Source of the DNA: Pseudoramibacter alactolyticus ATCC 23263
GTDB lineage: Bacteria; Bacillota; Clostridia; Eubacteriales; Eubacteriaceae
DNA length: 64,000 nt
Assembly (NCBI RefSeq): GCF_000185505.1
Contig: NZ_GL622359.1
Span: 1,027,412 to 1,091,411, forward strand
Direction of reading: 5' to 3'
The translations under genes were made by a program, and so were the position numbers. Below the pieces are notes generated by a model. It saw only the letters and a program-made list of their open reading frames with translations. It had not been told where the DNA came from and ran no database searches. Shown here piece after piece: positions 24,534 to 32,197 of this stretch (positions are counted from its first letter, which is position 1; each line of letters opens with the position of its first letter).

Positions 24534-25901
24534 TCACACCAGCAGCGGCAAAAATAACTTGGCCAGTCCCAGAAAGATGAAGAAACCGCAGGTATCCGTC
24601 ATCGTCGTTAAAAAAATGGAAGAAGACAACGCCGGATCCTGACCGATCTTTTCCAAAACCAATGGAATCAGATAGCCCGAAACGCCGGCGATCACCAAAT
24701 TGCCAACCATGGCCATCACCACCACCATCCCCAGATAAATATTGTGATAACGGAAATAGATGATAATCCCGGTGATCAGGCCGATCGCCGCACCATTGAG
24801 CGCCCCTAAAGCGATCTCCTTAAACACCAAGGGCCAATCGTCTTTCAAATTGATTTCGCCAAGGGTGATACCCCGAATCGCTACCGAAAGCGTCTGGGAG
24901 CCGGCATTCCCCCCCATCCCGGAGACGATGGTCATCACCGAAGCCAGTGCCGCCACCTGCGCGATCACCGAATCAAAAATGGCGATGGCCGACGCTGCAA
25001 TAAAGGCCGTGATCAAATTGACACAAAGCCAAGGCAAACGCCGCTTGATGGACGTTCCGATTTCTCCGCCGATTTCTTCCTCGCCAGACACGCCCCCCAT
25101 GTGAAGGATATCTTCCGTCTGTTCTTCCACCATGACGTCCATGATATCGTCGGCTGTGACAATCCCAAGCAGCGATTTGCGGCGGTTGACCACTGCCAGT
25201 GCTGTCAAATCGTATTTGCGCACGACCTGTGCCGTCTCTTCCTGATCAAGCAGCGGATCCACCGTCACCACATTGGGATCCATGATATCTTCGAGCAAGG
25301 TCGCGGGATCTTCCGAAAGAATATCCCGCAGATCAGCCCAGCCCACCAGCTGCCGTTTGCGGTTGAGCACAAAAATCGTCTCGATAACTTCGGTTTTCGG
25401 GGCAATCTCCCGGATCTTCATCAATGCCTGCACCACGGTCAGATCCTGATATAAAGCGATATATTCCGTGGTCATCAGGCCGCCGGCCGTATTATCTTCG
25501 TATCCCAGAAGCACCTGGAGCTCTCTGGAATCGCTGGCCTTCATCATCTTGAGCAGACGCTTGCGGCTGTCGATGGGCAAATCGCCCAAAATATCGGCAA
25601 TTTCGTCATTAGGCATAAAGGAAAAAATCCGAATGATATCCGAATATGCCAGCTGATGAACCACCCGCGCCTGCAATGCGTCGTCGGCATCTTCGAGCAC
25701 GTCCGCCAGAAACTCTTTATCATCCTGATTAAAAAACCACTTCAGGTCCTCGTCGTTGATGGCGTCATCGTCGAGCACCGCCACAATATCGGCTGAGTGC
25801 ATAATTTCATCCAGCCACTCCGTATTGATGGGTTCCCGGCTTTTAATGCGTTCTAACAGGGCTTCGTGCTGTTCTAATTGTTTTTGTTCTTCACTGGCCA
25901 T
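24534..25901 (-). CDS. mgtE: Magnesium channel MgtE
   Basis: MgtE is a Mg2+-gated Mg2+ channel. The 455-residue protein (ATG at 25901 behind GGAGGG; a TTG five codons earlier is unlikely) has the superhelical N domain (SADIVAVLDDDAINDEDLKWFFNQ), a CBS-domain pair (about 130-255, TTEYIALYQDLTVVQALMKIREI) with acidic Mg2+-sensing residues, and five C-terminal membrane helices including PWLCVNLITAFIAASAIAIFDSVI. No M-box-like leader is visible in the roughly 145 bases upstream. It is monocistronic. Confidence 0.95.
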   Translation of the reverse strand: MASEEQKQLEQHEALLERIKSREPINTEWLDEIMHSADIVAVLDDDAINDEDLKWFFNQDDKEFLADVLEDADDALQARVVHQLAYSDIIRIFSFMPNDEIADILGDLPIDSRKRLLKMMKASDSRELQVLLGYEDNTAGGLMTTEYIALYQDLTVVQALMKIREIAPKTEVIETIFVLNRKRQLVGWADLRDILSEDPATLLEDIMDPNVVTVDPLLDQEETAQVVRKYDLTALAVVNRRKSLLGIVTADDIMDVMVEEQTEDILHMGGVSGEEEIGGEIGTSIKRRLPWLCVNLITAFIAASAIAIFDSVIAQVAALASVMTIVSGMGGNAGSQTLSVAIRGITLGEINLKDDWPLVFKEIALGALNGAAIGLITGIIIYFRYHNIYLGMVVVMAMVGNLVIAGVSGYLIPLVLEKIGQDPALSSSIFLTTMTDTCGFFIFLGLAKLFLPLLV

Positions 25902-26047
25902 GGTACCCTCCGACAACCGTTAATCTTATTACTATGCCACTAAACTTCCCGTGCTTTCTTAAAATTATCTTTGCCTATTATAACAGAAATTCCCGCGCGG
26001 CGTTACCCTTTTGAAAACAGTTTTCGTCAAAGTTCTCCAGACCTTCG

Positions 26048-26743
26048 TCATCGGTTGACGCGGCCATCCGCCTCTAAAGGCTCGGCCAACAGCATCAGGT
26101 AAACCACGACGAGTACCGCCACTGCAAAGGGCATCGCCAGACGGCCAAATACCGCCGTCAGCCGAAAGGAGATTACCACCCCGAGCACAAAGCCGGCGAT
26201 GATGCCAAAATAGCGCAGGGATTTTCTGGCCTGACCGCGGTCGTGACTGCGCATCGCCCGATACAGTGTATCGACCCCGCTGCGCAAATTCCCAGTGCAC
26301 ATGGTGGTCGCAAAAGCGCCGCCCCGCAGTCTGCGAAAGCTCTGAACCTGCATGCTCGACACGAAAGCGATCATCCCATTGGCCACCAAATTCCAGCCGT
26401 CACTTTGGGGAATAAAGGTCACGCCCAGCAAAACGACGGCTTCCAGGACAATGATGATCTGGCGCCAATGCAAAAGGGAGATTTCGCGAGCGGTGTGCTC
26501 CTCGTGAATCCATTTGGCTACCAGGATGCCCAGCGCATACACGCTGATGGGAAGCAAATAGCGCAGAGCCCGAGGCCCATTGCCCTGGGCAAGGTTGAGC
26601 CCCATTAGCACGATATTGCCGGTTTCCGCCGTGGCAAAGACCTGGCCGCGGGTCACATAGCTATAAGCATCCAAAAATCCGCCGACCATCGCCAGAAGCG
26701 CCCCCAGCCGAAAGGTCTCCGAGATCCGTTCATCCGCTTTCAT
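26048..26743 (-). CDS. DUF1275 (YoaK-family) membrane protein
   Basis: A six- to seven-helix membrane protein of about 231 residues from the ATG preceded by AAAGGAG; a longer reading from 26818 lacks a site. Family features are GGFLDAYSYVTRGQVFATAETGNIVLMG near the N terminus and MQVQSFRRLRGGAFATTMCTGNLRSG in the middle. The biochemical role of DUF1275 proteins is not settled. It stands alone between mgtE and the accessory island, and no terminator is obvious downstream. Confidence 0.85.
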   Translation of the reverse strand: MKADERISETFRLGALLAMVGGFLDAYSYVTRGQVFATAETGNIVLMGLNLAQGNGPRALRYLLPISVYALGILVAKWIHEEHTAREISLLHWRQIIIVLEAVVLLGVTFIPQSDGWNLVANGMIAFVSSMQVQSFRRLRGGAFATTMCTGNLRSGVDTLYRAMRSHDRGQARKSLRYFGIIAGFVLGVVISFRLTAVFGRLAMPFAVAVLVVVYLMLLAEPLEADGRVNR

Positions 26744-26904
26744 GATGCAGCTCCTTTCCGATACGTGTGATGGATCTGCATCGCCATTTTGATCAATGCA
26801 CATCTCACTTTTAGGCATTTTTCGCGTGATGCTTGCCGGATTGGCAAACTTTTTTCATGGTACGCCACTTGCCCGCACTTGTCAAATGCGCTTTGATCCG
26901 GCAA

Positions 26905-26931
26905 AGAAAAAAGACTCCTGAAGGAGCCTTC
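26905..26931 (-). terminator. Terminator after the GntR gene (left copy of a flanking repeat)
   Basis: AAGGCTCC pairs with GGAGTCTT around TTCA, followed by a T-run on the minus strand. The 24 bases 26908-26931 match 39398-39421 at 22 positions. Confidence 0.88.
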
Positions 26932-26965
26932 TATCCTAATGATATATTTAAAAACCGGACTGTCC

Positions 26966-27688
26966 TTATGATTCATAAGTGAGTTTTATCTTGATTTTAT
27001 CTCCTTTGAAAATAACCTTTGTATATTCGAAAGGAAGACCATCGCTGGAATAAATTACATCTCTCAGAAGTAATAATGGTCTATCTTTTTTTGTATTCAA
27101 TAGCTTGGCTTCCTCGCTTGAAGCCGAAACCGATTCTAAAGTTTCATCAACCCGCTTCCTTTGCAATCCATACTCTTCATTTAAAATGACACATAATTGT
27201 TCTTTTTCCAAATTTTCTTTCGTCAATTGAAAACTGTATTTAGGACTGACATAGGAAATATGAATACTAATTGGCTCATTCCTTATATAGCGAACCCTTT
27301 TTATTTTATATACTAAATCATACGGTTGCAATTTGAGGCGCTTGGTAACCGTTTGACTGCCCTTTTCTGTTTTGATTTCAATAATTTTTGTTGAAATCTC
27401 ATAGCCCATTTTTTCTAATTGCTCACGGATACCGATATAGGCCGGACTCAATGTTTCAATCTTTTCAGAGACAAAAGTCCCCTTTCCCTGAACCCGATAT
27501 AGCCATCCTTCACGAACCAGTTCAGTTAGAACAGAGCGCACCGTCATCCTGCTAAGCCCATACATGCTGCTTAACTCATTTTCTGAAGGGATTTTTTCAT
27601 CAGGTCCCCATTTTCCCGACTCAATCGCATCTTCTAAAATTTCACGTAATTGCTGATGTAATGGCTTAGGATCATTTCTATCTAACAT
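26966..27688 (-). CDS. GntR/HutC-family transcriptional regulator
   Basis: A 240-residue repressor-type protein with an N-terminal winged helix-turn-helix (residues 8-75; IPSENELSSMYGLSRMTVRSVLTELVREGWLYRVQGKGTFV) and a C-terminal UTRA effector-binding domain (about 95-235). UTRA domains commonly bind phosphorylated sugars or related metabolites. It is the last gene of the AT-rich island, after a terminator, and is the obvious candidate to bind the palindromes at 36718-36729 and 39250-39265. Its own upstream region has an AT-rich stretch but no equally clear palindrome. Confidence 0.93.
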   Translation of the reverse strand: MLDRNDPKPLHQQLREILEDAIESGKWGPDEKIPSENELSSMYGLSRMTVRSVLTELVREGWLYRVQGKGTFVSEKIETLSPAYIGIREQLEKMGYEISTKIIEIKTEKGSQTVTKRLKLQPYDLVYKIKRVRYIRNEPISIHISYVSPKYSFQLTKENLEKEQLCVILNEEYGLQRKRVDETLESVSASSEEAKLLNTKKDRPLLLLRDVIYSSDGLPFEYTKVIFKGDKIKIKLTYES

Positions 27689-27753
27689 TTTTCTATCCTT
27701 ATCGTAATATATAATGGTGTCTCAATTTAATTAAAGCTTATTGTATTTTAACG

Positions 27754-27792
27754 AAAAAATAAAGTCAAGCGCACAACATGTGGTTTGACTTT
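27754..27792 (-). terminator. Probable terminator between the catabolic operon and gntR
   Basis: AAAGTCAA/TTGACTTT outer arms and CACA/TGTG inner arms form a long imperfect hairpin; on the minus strand it is followed by ATTTTTT. It would stop read-through from the sugar operon and its decayed tail into gntR. Confidence 0.65.
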
Positions 27793-27823
27793 ACCATGTA
27801 GCATTACAATAGAGGCGAGGTTT

Positions 27824-28069
27824 ATGGGATAGCAAAAAGCGAAGATCAAACAGACTTCGCAGAGCATTCTGGACGCACACGCCGTCTATCTCAACTGCTG
27901 TCTCGCCGTTTTGTACGATGAACTCCCCCATGCCGACGAAGTTGCACACCGCTCATCAAAAAACAACCGCGCCTTCATGGAAACCTACGGTATGAGCATC
28001 AAAAACACCACCGAAAACTCCTGCGTCGTCGAATGCATGCACATGTATCAGGAATTGACTCAAAAATAA
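27824..28069 (+). pseudogene. Small coding remnant of unknown family
   Basis: From an ATG at 27824 the plus strand meets TAG at codon 3, then reads openly for 78 codons (QKAKIKQTSQSILDAHAVYL, then CCLAVLYDELPHADEVAHRS and MHMYQELTQK) to TAA at 28069. Codon use looks protein-like and GC-richer than the island around it. There is no intact start. I do not recognise the family. It may be the broken 3' part of a larger gene or a chance open frame. Confidence 0.35.
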
Positions 28070-28114
28070 ATCAGGAACTTCTGTTCCCACTGATGCTCTC
28101 AGCTTTTATGTGCT

Positions 28115-28360
28115 TTAAGAACATCGGTTAAATAAGCGTATTGCCCATCTCAACATACCTACTCGCATAATAGCCGCATTCGGACTATTCAGAATATAAC
28201 TTATTCTATGTTGAACCTTGTTATTGTCGTTTAGATCCAACAAGATAGACGGCAGCGGCTGGTATAGAATTTCGAGAGACTGATTTCTTAAATACCATAA
28301 TAATAGGCCGCCTACGGTTTTGTTTCGCCATAGAAGGCCTAAATAGTTATACATTTACAG
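28115..28360 (-). pseudogene. Scrambled coding remnant
   Basis: A 79-codon frame (28115-28354) begins MYNYLGLLWRNKTVGGLLLW, but protein-like stretches also occur in the other two minus frames (RRPIIMVFKKSVSRNSIPAA; ECGYYASRYVEMGNTL; YLTDVLKAHK) broken by stops. The spread of plausible pieces over three frames suggests decay of one gene, but I cannot name it. It directly follows the glycerol-dehydrogenase-like remnant on the same strand. Confidence 0.3.
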
Positions 28361-28394
28361 GCTCCCCATTACTCAAATCATTTAATAATACAAC

Positions 28395-28655
28395 CTAGGC
28401 AAGGTTTGCTTCAATTTTTTTACCGTGTGTATCGGCCGCTATCATTGCATTGTATAGATCTTTCGCCGTTACGACAAATGCGTGATTCTGCGTAAATTCT
28501 TCTGCCTGTGTATGGCGTTCACACCATTCGAGTAATCTTTCCGAAAAAACAAGAAATATCCTGCATGTTTAAATCTTCAAAACATACCGGCAGCCCAAAC
28601 TTAGCCAAGGCGATATCGAGATAATATTGTGCCAATGTATTAATTTTGAAAACTT
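28395..28655 (-). pseudogene. C-terminal remnant of a glycerol-dehydrogenase-like (iron-type ADH) protein
   Basis: The minus strand reads LAQYYLDIALAKFGLPVCFE DLNMQDIS, then after a frame change ERLLEWCERHTQAEEFTQNH and AFVVTAKDLYNAMIAADTHG to TAG at 28395. The order FGLPV..EDL, ..HAF.VT...L..AMIAAD..G parallels the C terminus of the intact GldA at 39453-40553 (LGLPVNLEGL ... MPFEVTPESLAAAIIAADALG). Only the last quarter of the enzyme is left and at least one frameshift is present. No start or active-site region remains. Confidence 0.6.
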
Positions 28656-28800
28656 CAATCCAGCTTAGATACAGCTGCATTATTGACAAGAATATCCATA
28701 TGTTCGAATTTTTCTTTTGCAGATTTGATAAGAGCCAAACAATTTTCTTCCTTATTATCATAAAAATGTATCCGGTCATATCCGTCTGAAAAGCTGGTTG
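28655..28800 (-). pseudogene. Internal remnant of a short-chain dehydrogenase
   Basis: The minus strand encodes FSDGYDRIHFYDNKEEN, then ALIKSAKEKFEHMDILVNNA and AVSKLD before TGA. EKF..MDILVNNA is the hallmark fourth-strand region of classical SDR oxidoreductases; the cofactor loop and the catalytic Ser-Tyr-Lys are missing. It abuts the glycerol-dehydrogenase-like remnant at the TGA, which looks like a deletion junction. Confidence 0.6.
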
Positions 28801-28834
28801 TAGAATTACAATAATATGAAACTTAAGGGATAAG

Positions 28835-28900
28835 AAAGCGATTGAGTCCGTTAGAATGAAATGAGCGAAAACAATCTAACAAAAGAACAGCAATCGCTTT
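28835..28900. repeat. Nested inverted repeat next to the last DeoC gene
   Basis: Perfect 10-base arms (AAAGCGATTG and CAATCGCTTT) enclose 46 bases that hold a second, inner pair (GTTAGA/TCTAAC-type). It sits five bases from the deoC-like stop at 28906. It lacks a T-run, so it is not a standard terminator. A tiny mobile-element relic is one possibility. Confidence 0.55.
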
Positions 28901-28905
28901 GAAAT

Positions 28906-29616
28906 TTATTCTTTATTTTTTTCCGCTAAATATTTTTTATATTGATCAATTAATTGGATCGCACTTCTTGTCCCTATCAACTCAACACCAAGTTCAATCA
29001 TCCGCAGACATGCTGCCAGCTGAAATTGCCGCGGAATCCCGGAAAACTTCATTTTGGCGCCGTCAGACATATAATCCCTCATGATTTGAAGCTGGTGTTC
29101 ATTTGGCAAAATATTTGCTCCCGTTCCCGTTTTTACATAATCCACACCGCATTCACAAGCAGTCCTTGTTGCCACTGCGATTTCCTTATCCGTTAATGTG
29201 CCAATTTCAAGAATCGTTTTGCACAGAGCGTTACGATTGTGGCATTTCTCGACCTGTCCCTGGATTTCTTTTTTTACCAGATCAATATTGCCGTCTTTAA
29301 GCGCTCCGATATTGATAACCATATCGATCGCCGTCGCGCCATTTTTCAAAGCGTCGTCGATTTCTGCCATTTTCATCTCGGAGGTCAATGTTCCGTATGG
29401 AAAGGAAATCGCCGCGCCGACTTTCACATCGCTGCCTTCAAGCGCTTCTGCAACGACGCTCGTCCAGCATGGCGTTGTATAAAAGGCTGCAATATTGTAT
29501 TCTCTCGCTTGTCTGCATCCCTCGCGAATGGCTTCTTCCTGCGTTTCCGGTGCTAAAATTGCCATGTCGAATACTTTCGCAAATCTTTCAACAGACATTG
29601 TTTTCAGATCAATCAT
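28906..29616 (-). CDS. DeoC-like aldolase 1 (divergent member)
   Basis: A class I, Schiff-base aldolase of the deoxyribose-phosphate aldolase fold, 236 residues from the ATG at 29616 (GGGAGA site). Equivalents of the three DeoC catalytic residues are visible: Asp in AIDMVINIG, the Schiff-base Lys in VDYVKTGTG, and the second Lys in MKFSG. Compared with the three paralogues in the operon it differs most (FDMAILAPETQ rather than FDY.(V/I)LPK; FSGIPRQFQ rather than VAGVK.PRPQNA), so it may have a different substrate. It is the last intact gene of the operon, 20 bases after aldolase 2. Confidence 0.88.
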   Translation of the reverse strand: MIDLKTMSVERFAKVFDMAILAPETQEEAIREGCRQAREYNIAAFYTTPCWTSVVAEALEGSDVKVGAAISFPYGTLTSEMKMAEIDDALKNGATAIDMVINIGALKDGNIDLVKKEIQGQVEKCHNRNALCKTILEIGTLTDKEIAVATRTACECGVDYVKTGTGANILPNEHQLQIMRDYMSDGAKMKFSGIPRQFQLAACLRMIELGVELIGTRSAIQLIDQYKKYLAEKNKE

Positions 29617-29636
29617 TTTATTTCTCCCGCCTGATA

Positions 29637-30362
29637 TCACGATGCCCCGGCATATTCGGGGACAATGCCGATTGCCCGCATCTTGTCGAGCGCGTCGATA
29701 ATTTCCGGGGCCGCTCTTGTTCCGATCAGCTCCGCGCCCGCCATAATAAAGCAATAGGCGTTTTGCGGCCGGGGGAATTTCACCCCCGCCACTTTTAGTT
29801 TGATGTCTGTGTTTTCAAGTGTTTGCTTCATGATTAAGAACTGATCCATCGATGGACCGTCAAATTGTCCGCTTGCTGTTTTGGCGTAATCAATCCCGAT
29901 TTCCGCAACCAATTCACAGGCAATGCTAATTTCTTCGTCTGTTAAGAAGGCAACTTCCAAAATATATTTTGTCAGGGCATCTTCCGCCGCTTCTTTAAAT
30001 AACCGCAATTCTTCTTTAATGACATCGTATTTGCCATCTTTTAAAGCGCCGATATTCATAACCGTATCGACGGAACGCGCGCCGAGCTTGATCGCTTCTT
30101 CTGTCTCAAAGGCTTTAACAGAAGGAGTGGAGCTTCCAAACGGAAAATTGATGGCTGCGGCCGGCAATACATCACTGCCTTTTAATTCCTCCTTCATGAC
30201 CGGAAGCCAAAACGGACTGGAGGCATAAAAAGCAGCACAGTTATATTTAACGGCATCCCTGCACCCCTGACGAATATCTTTTTCGTCCGTGTTCTTTGGC
30301 AGAACGGAATAATCAAAAAGCTTTCCGATATTATCCTTCGTGTATTTTGATAAATCGACCAT
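29637..30362 (-). CDS. DeoC-like aldolase 2
   Basis: A 241-residue DeoC-fold aldolase (ATG at 30362 behind AAGGAG; an upstream ATG would overlap the transketolase gene). The Asp in SVDTVMNIG, the candidate Schiff-base Lys in IDYAKTASG and the second Lys in LKVAGVK are kept. The segment AGVKFPRPQNAYCFIMAGAE replaces the usual phosphate-binding SGGIRT of true deoxyribose-phosphate aldolase, a change shared with aldolases 3 and 4. That makes a canonical deoxyribose 5-phosphate activity uncertain. Confidence 0.88.
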   Translation of the reverse strand: MVDLSKYTKDNIGKLFDYSVLPKNTDEKDIRQGCRDAVKYNCAAFYASSPFWLPVMKEELKGSDVLPAAAINFPFGSSTPSVKAFETEEAIKLGARSVDTVMNIGALKDGKYDVIKEELRLFKEAAEDALTKYILEVAFLTDEEISIACELVAEIGIDYAKTASGQFDGPSMDQFLIMKQTLENTDIKLKVAGVKFPRPQNAYCFIMAGAELIGTRAAPEIIDALDKMRAIGIVPEYAGAS

Positions 30363-30403
30363 TGTCTTTCTCCTTCTCCTCTCGTAAAAACCTATTTTGC
30401 TCA

Positions 30404-31342
30404 TCAATTCATAAAATCCTTAATGTGCTGAATAATCCCCTCCTCATCTAACTCGTAATACGACAAAACATCATTGTACGGCCCGTTCGTTGCATAGCAA
30501 TTAGGGATCCCGTGACGGCGCACCGAAATATCCGGTTCTTCACTAAGCAACTCTGTCACAAGCGTTCCCAATCCGCCATCTCGATAATGTTCTTCCACAA
30601 TCAAAACCCGCCTTGTTTTTCGCGCCGACTTGAGTATCAATTCTCGATCTAAAGGATAAACGGTTGGAAGCCCAATATGTTCAACGTGAATATGGTCGCT
30701 TTTAAGAGCTCTCGCTACTTTCATCACATACTCCGTCATGCTGCCTGTCGAAATGACCGTTATTTCCGTCCCTTCGCAGATCAATCGCCCTTTCCCTATC
30801 ACGAATGGCTCGGTATCTTCAAACAAAACCGGTATCGCCGGATTGCCTATTCGCATATAAACAGGACCATCGTACGCAAGCATTGCTTTTGTCGCTTCTT
30901 TAATTTCATTTGGATCCTGAGGCGCTAAGATAACCACTTCCGGAATCATTCTAACGATTGCAAAATCTTCTAAGCTGTGGTGCGTCGACCCCAGGTCCGA
31001 GTAGGTAATCCCGCTGTTTCGCCCTACGATTTTAATGTTTTGATGCATATAACCCACATCGTTTCGAAACATCTCATAAGGGCGGCACGTGACAAACGGC
31101 GCAATGGCACAAAACACAGGAATAAAACCGCCAGTCGCCATTCCCGCCGCCATGCCAATGGTTCCCTGTTCAGCGATGCCGCATTCGAAATACCGATCCG
31201 GGCATGCCGTCATAAAATCGGAAAATCCCGAGCTCTTTCCGCTGTCTGAAGAGAAAAGTACAATGCGCTCATTCTGTTTTGCAATTGCTGAAACGGATGC
31301 CCCAAAAACCTTTCTCGGGTCATAATATTCTCCAATTTTCAT
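30404..31342 (-). CDS. Transketolase-like C-terminal subunit (pyrimidine and C-terminal domains)
   Basis: The second half of a two-subunit, thiamine-diphosphate transketolase that moves two-carbon units between sugar phosphates. The 312-residue product has FECGIAEQGTIGMAAGMA with the Glu that activates the TPP ring, a Pyr-domain start RIVLFSSDSGKSSG, and a C-terminal domain with VEEHYRDGGLG. Its ATG overlaps the N-terminal subunit stop by four bases. In known sulfo-sugar and apiose pathways a split transketolase of this kind acts on an unusual ketose phosphate; here the substrate is unknown. Confidence 0.93.
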   Translation of the reverse strand: MKIGEYYDPRKVFGASVSAIAKQNERIVLFSSDSGKSSGFSDFMTACPDRYFECGIAEQGTIGMAAGMATGGFIPVFCAIAPFVTCRPYEMFRNDVGYMHQNIKIVGRNSGITYSDLGSTHHSLEDFAIVRMIPEVVILAPQDPNEIKEATKAMLAYDGPVYMRIGNPAIPVLFEDTEPFVIGKGRLICEGTEITVISTGSMTEYVMKVARALKSDHIHVEHIGLPTVYPLDRELILKSARKTRRVLIVEEHYRDGGLGTLVTELLSEEPDISVRRHGIPNCYATNGPYNDVLSYYELDEEGIIQHIKDFMN

Positions 31343-32196
31343 GAAGCAGCCTCACAAATCTTTTCTTGATATGAAAGTTTTGCCCTCAGAATCATTTCGC
31401 ATTGTTCTAATTCTTTCCCGGACGGTTGCCAAAAATGGGAAGCCGTTTTTCCTTCCTGCGTTGGAATCCCTTTGGCTTTAATTGTTTTTGCAAAGACAAT
31501 GCTCGGTTTTCCTTCTTCAGAAGGCAGCTTCTTTAATACATCAAGAATTTGTCGCACATCATGGCCATCAATTTCATGAGCGGCCCACCCAAACGATTCA
31601 AACTTAGCCATAACCGGCTGCATATTAAGGACATTTTCTACGGATCCACTGATCTGCAAGCCATTGTAATCAACGAACAGAATCAAATTATCCAATTTGA
31701 ATTTGGCTGCCTGTGCCGCCGCTTCCCAGTTAGAGCCTTCCGGCAATTCGCCATCGCCCATTACCACGAAAACACGGCTTTTGTCCTTCCGAAGCTTCGC
31801 AGAGGCTGCCATGCCGTTGGCAATTGCCAAACCATGCCCTAATGCGCCTGTGTTTGCTTCTATTCCGGGTAGTTTTTGCATGTTCGGATGACCCGGGATC
31901 ACAGAATTCAAATGGCCGTAAGTATCTAAAATCTGTTTATCGAAAAACCCCTTTTCGGCCAACACAGCATATTGCGCCAAACATTTATGCCCTGCAGACA
32001 ACACAAAGCGATCCCGATCGGATTTATCCGGCATGTTCGGATCGATATTCATCTCTGAAAAGTAAAGGGCCGTCACGATATCAATCGCAGACAGGGCGCC
32101 TCCAAGATGACCGTGTCCGCTTGATTTTAACATCCGGATCACATTCAAGCGACATTTTGTTGCCAAACATTCAAGCGCTATTGCCGAGATGCCCAT
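31339..32196 (-). CDS. Transketolase-like N-terminal (TPP-binding) subunit
   Basis: The pyrophosphate-binding half of the split transketolase, 285 residues. I start at the ATG at 32196: it lies one base after the upstream stop with GGAG nine bases before it; an ATG five codons earlier is the alternative. Visible motifs are GHGHLGGALSAIDIVTALYF, SAGHKCLAQYA, GALGHGLAIANGMA and the TPP motif VMGDGELPEGSNWEAA. It is translationally coupled to the C-terminal subunit. Confidence 0.94.
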   Translation of the reverse strand: MGISAIALECLATKCRLNVIRMLKSSGHGHLGGALSAIDIVTALYFSEMNIDPNMPDKSDRDRFVLSAGHKCLAQYAVLAEKGFFDKQILDTYGHLNSVIPGHPNMQKLPGIEANTGALGHGLAIANGMAASAKLRKDKSRVFVVMGDGELPEGSNWEAAAQAAKFKLDNLILFVDYNGLQISGSVENVLNMQPVMAKFESFGWAAHEIDGHDVRQILDVLKKLPSEEGKPSIVFAKTIKAKGIPTQEGKTASHFWQPSGKELEQCEMILRAKLSYQEKICEAAS

Positions 32197-32197
32197 C

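Noticed and set aside
25902-26047. M-box Mg2+ riboswitch before mgtE
   Set aside because: The stretch between the upstream gene and mgtE is only about 145 bases, AT-rich, and shows no terminator/antiterminator pair or M-box-like core.
26740-26976. A 78-codon minus-strand frame between the DUF1275 and gntR genes
   Set aside because: It crosses the gntR terminator and the DUF1275 start region, has no ribosome site and no recognisable protein character.
28889-28906. Transposase start from the short plus-strand reading MSENNLTKEQQSL near 28861-28902
   Set aside because: It ends after 13 codons, lies within the inverted repeat and has no continuation in other frames.
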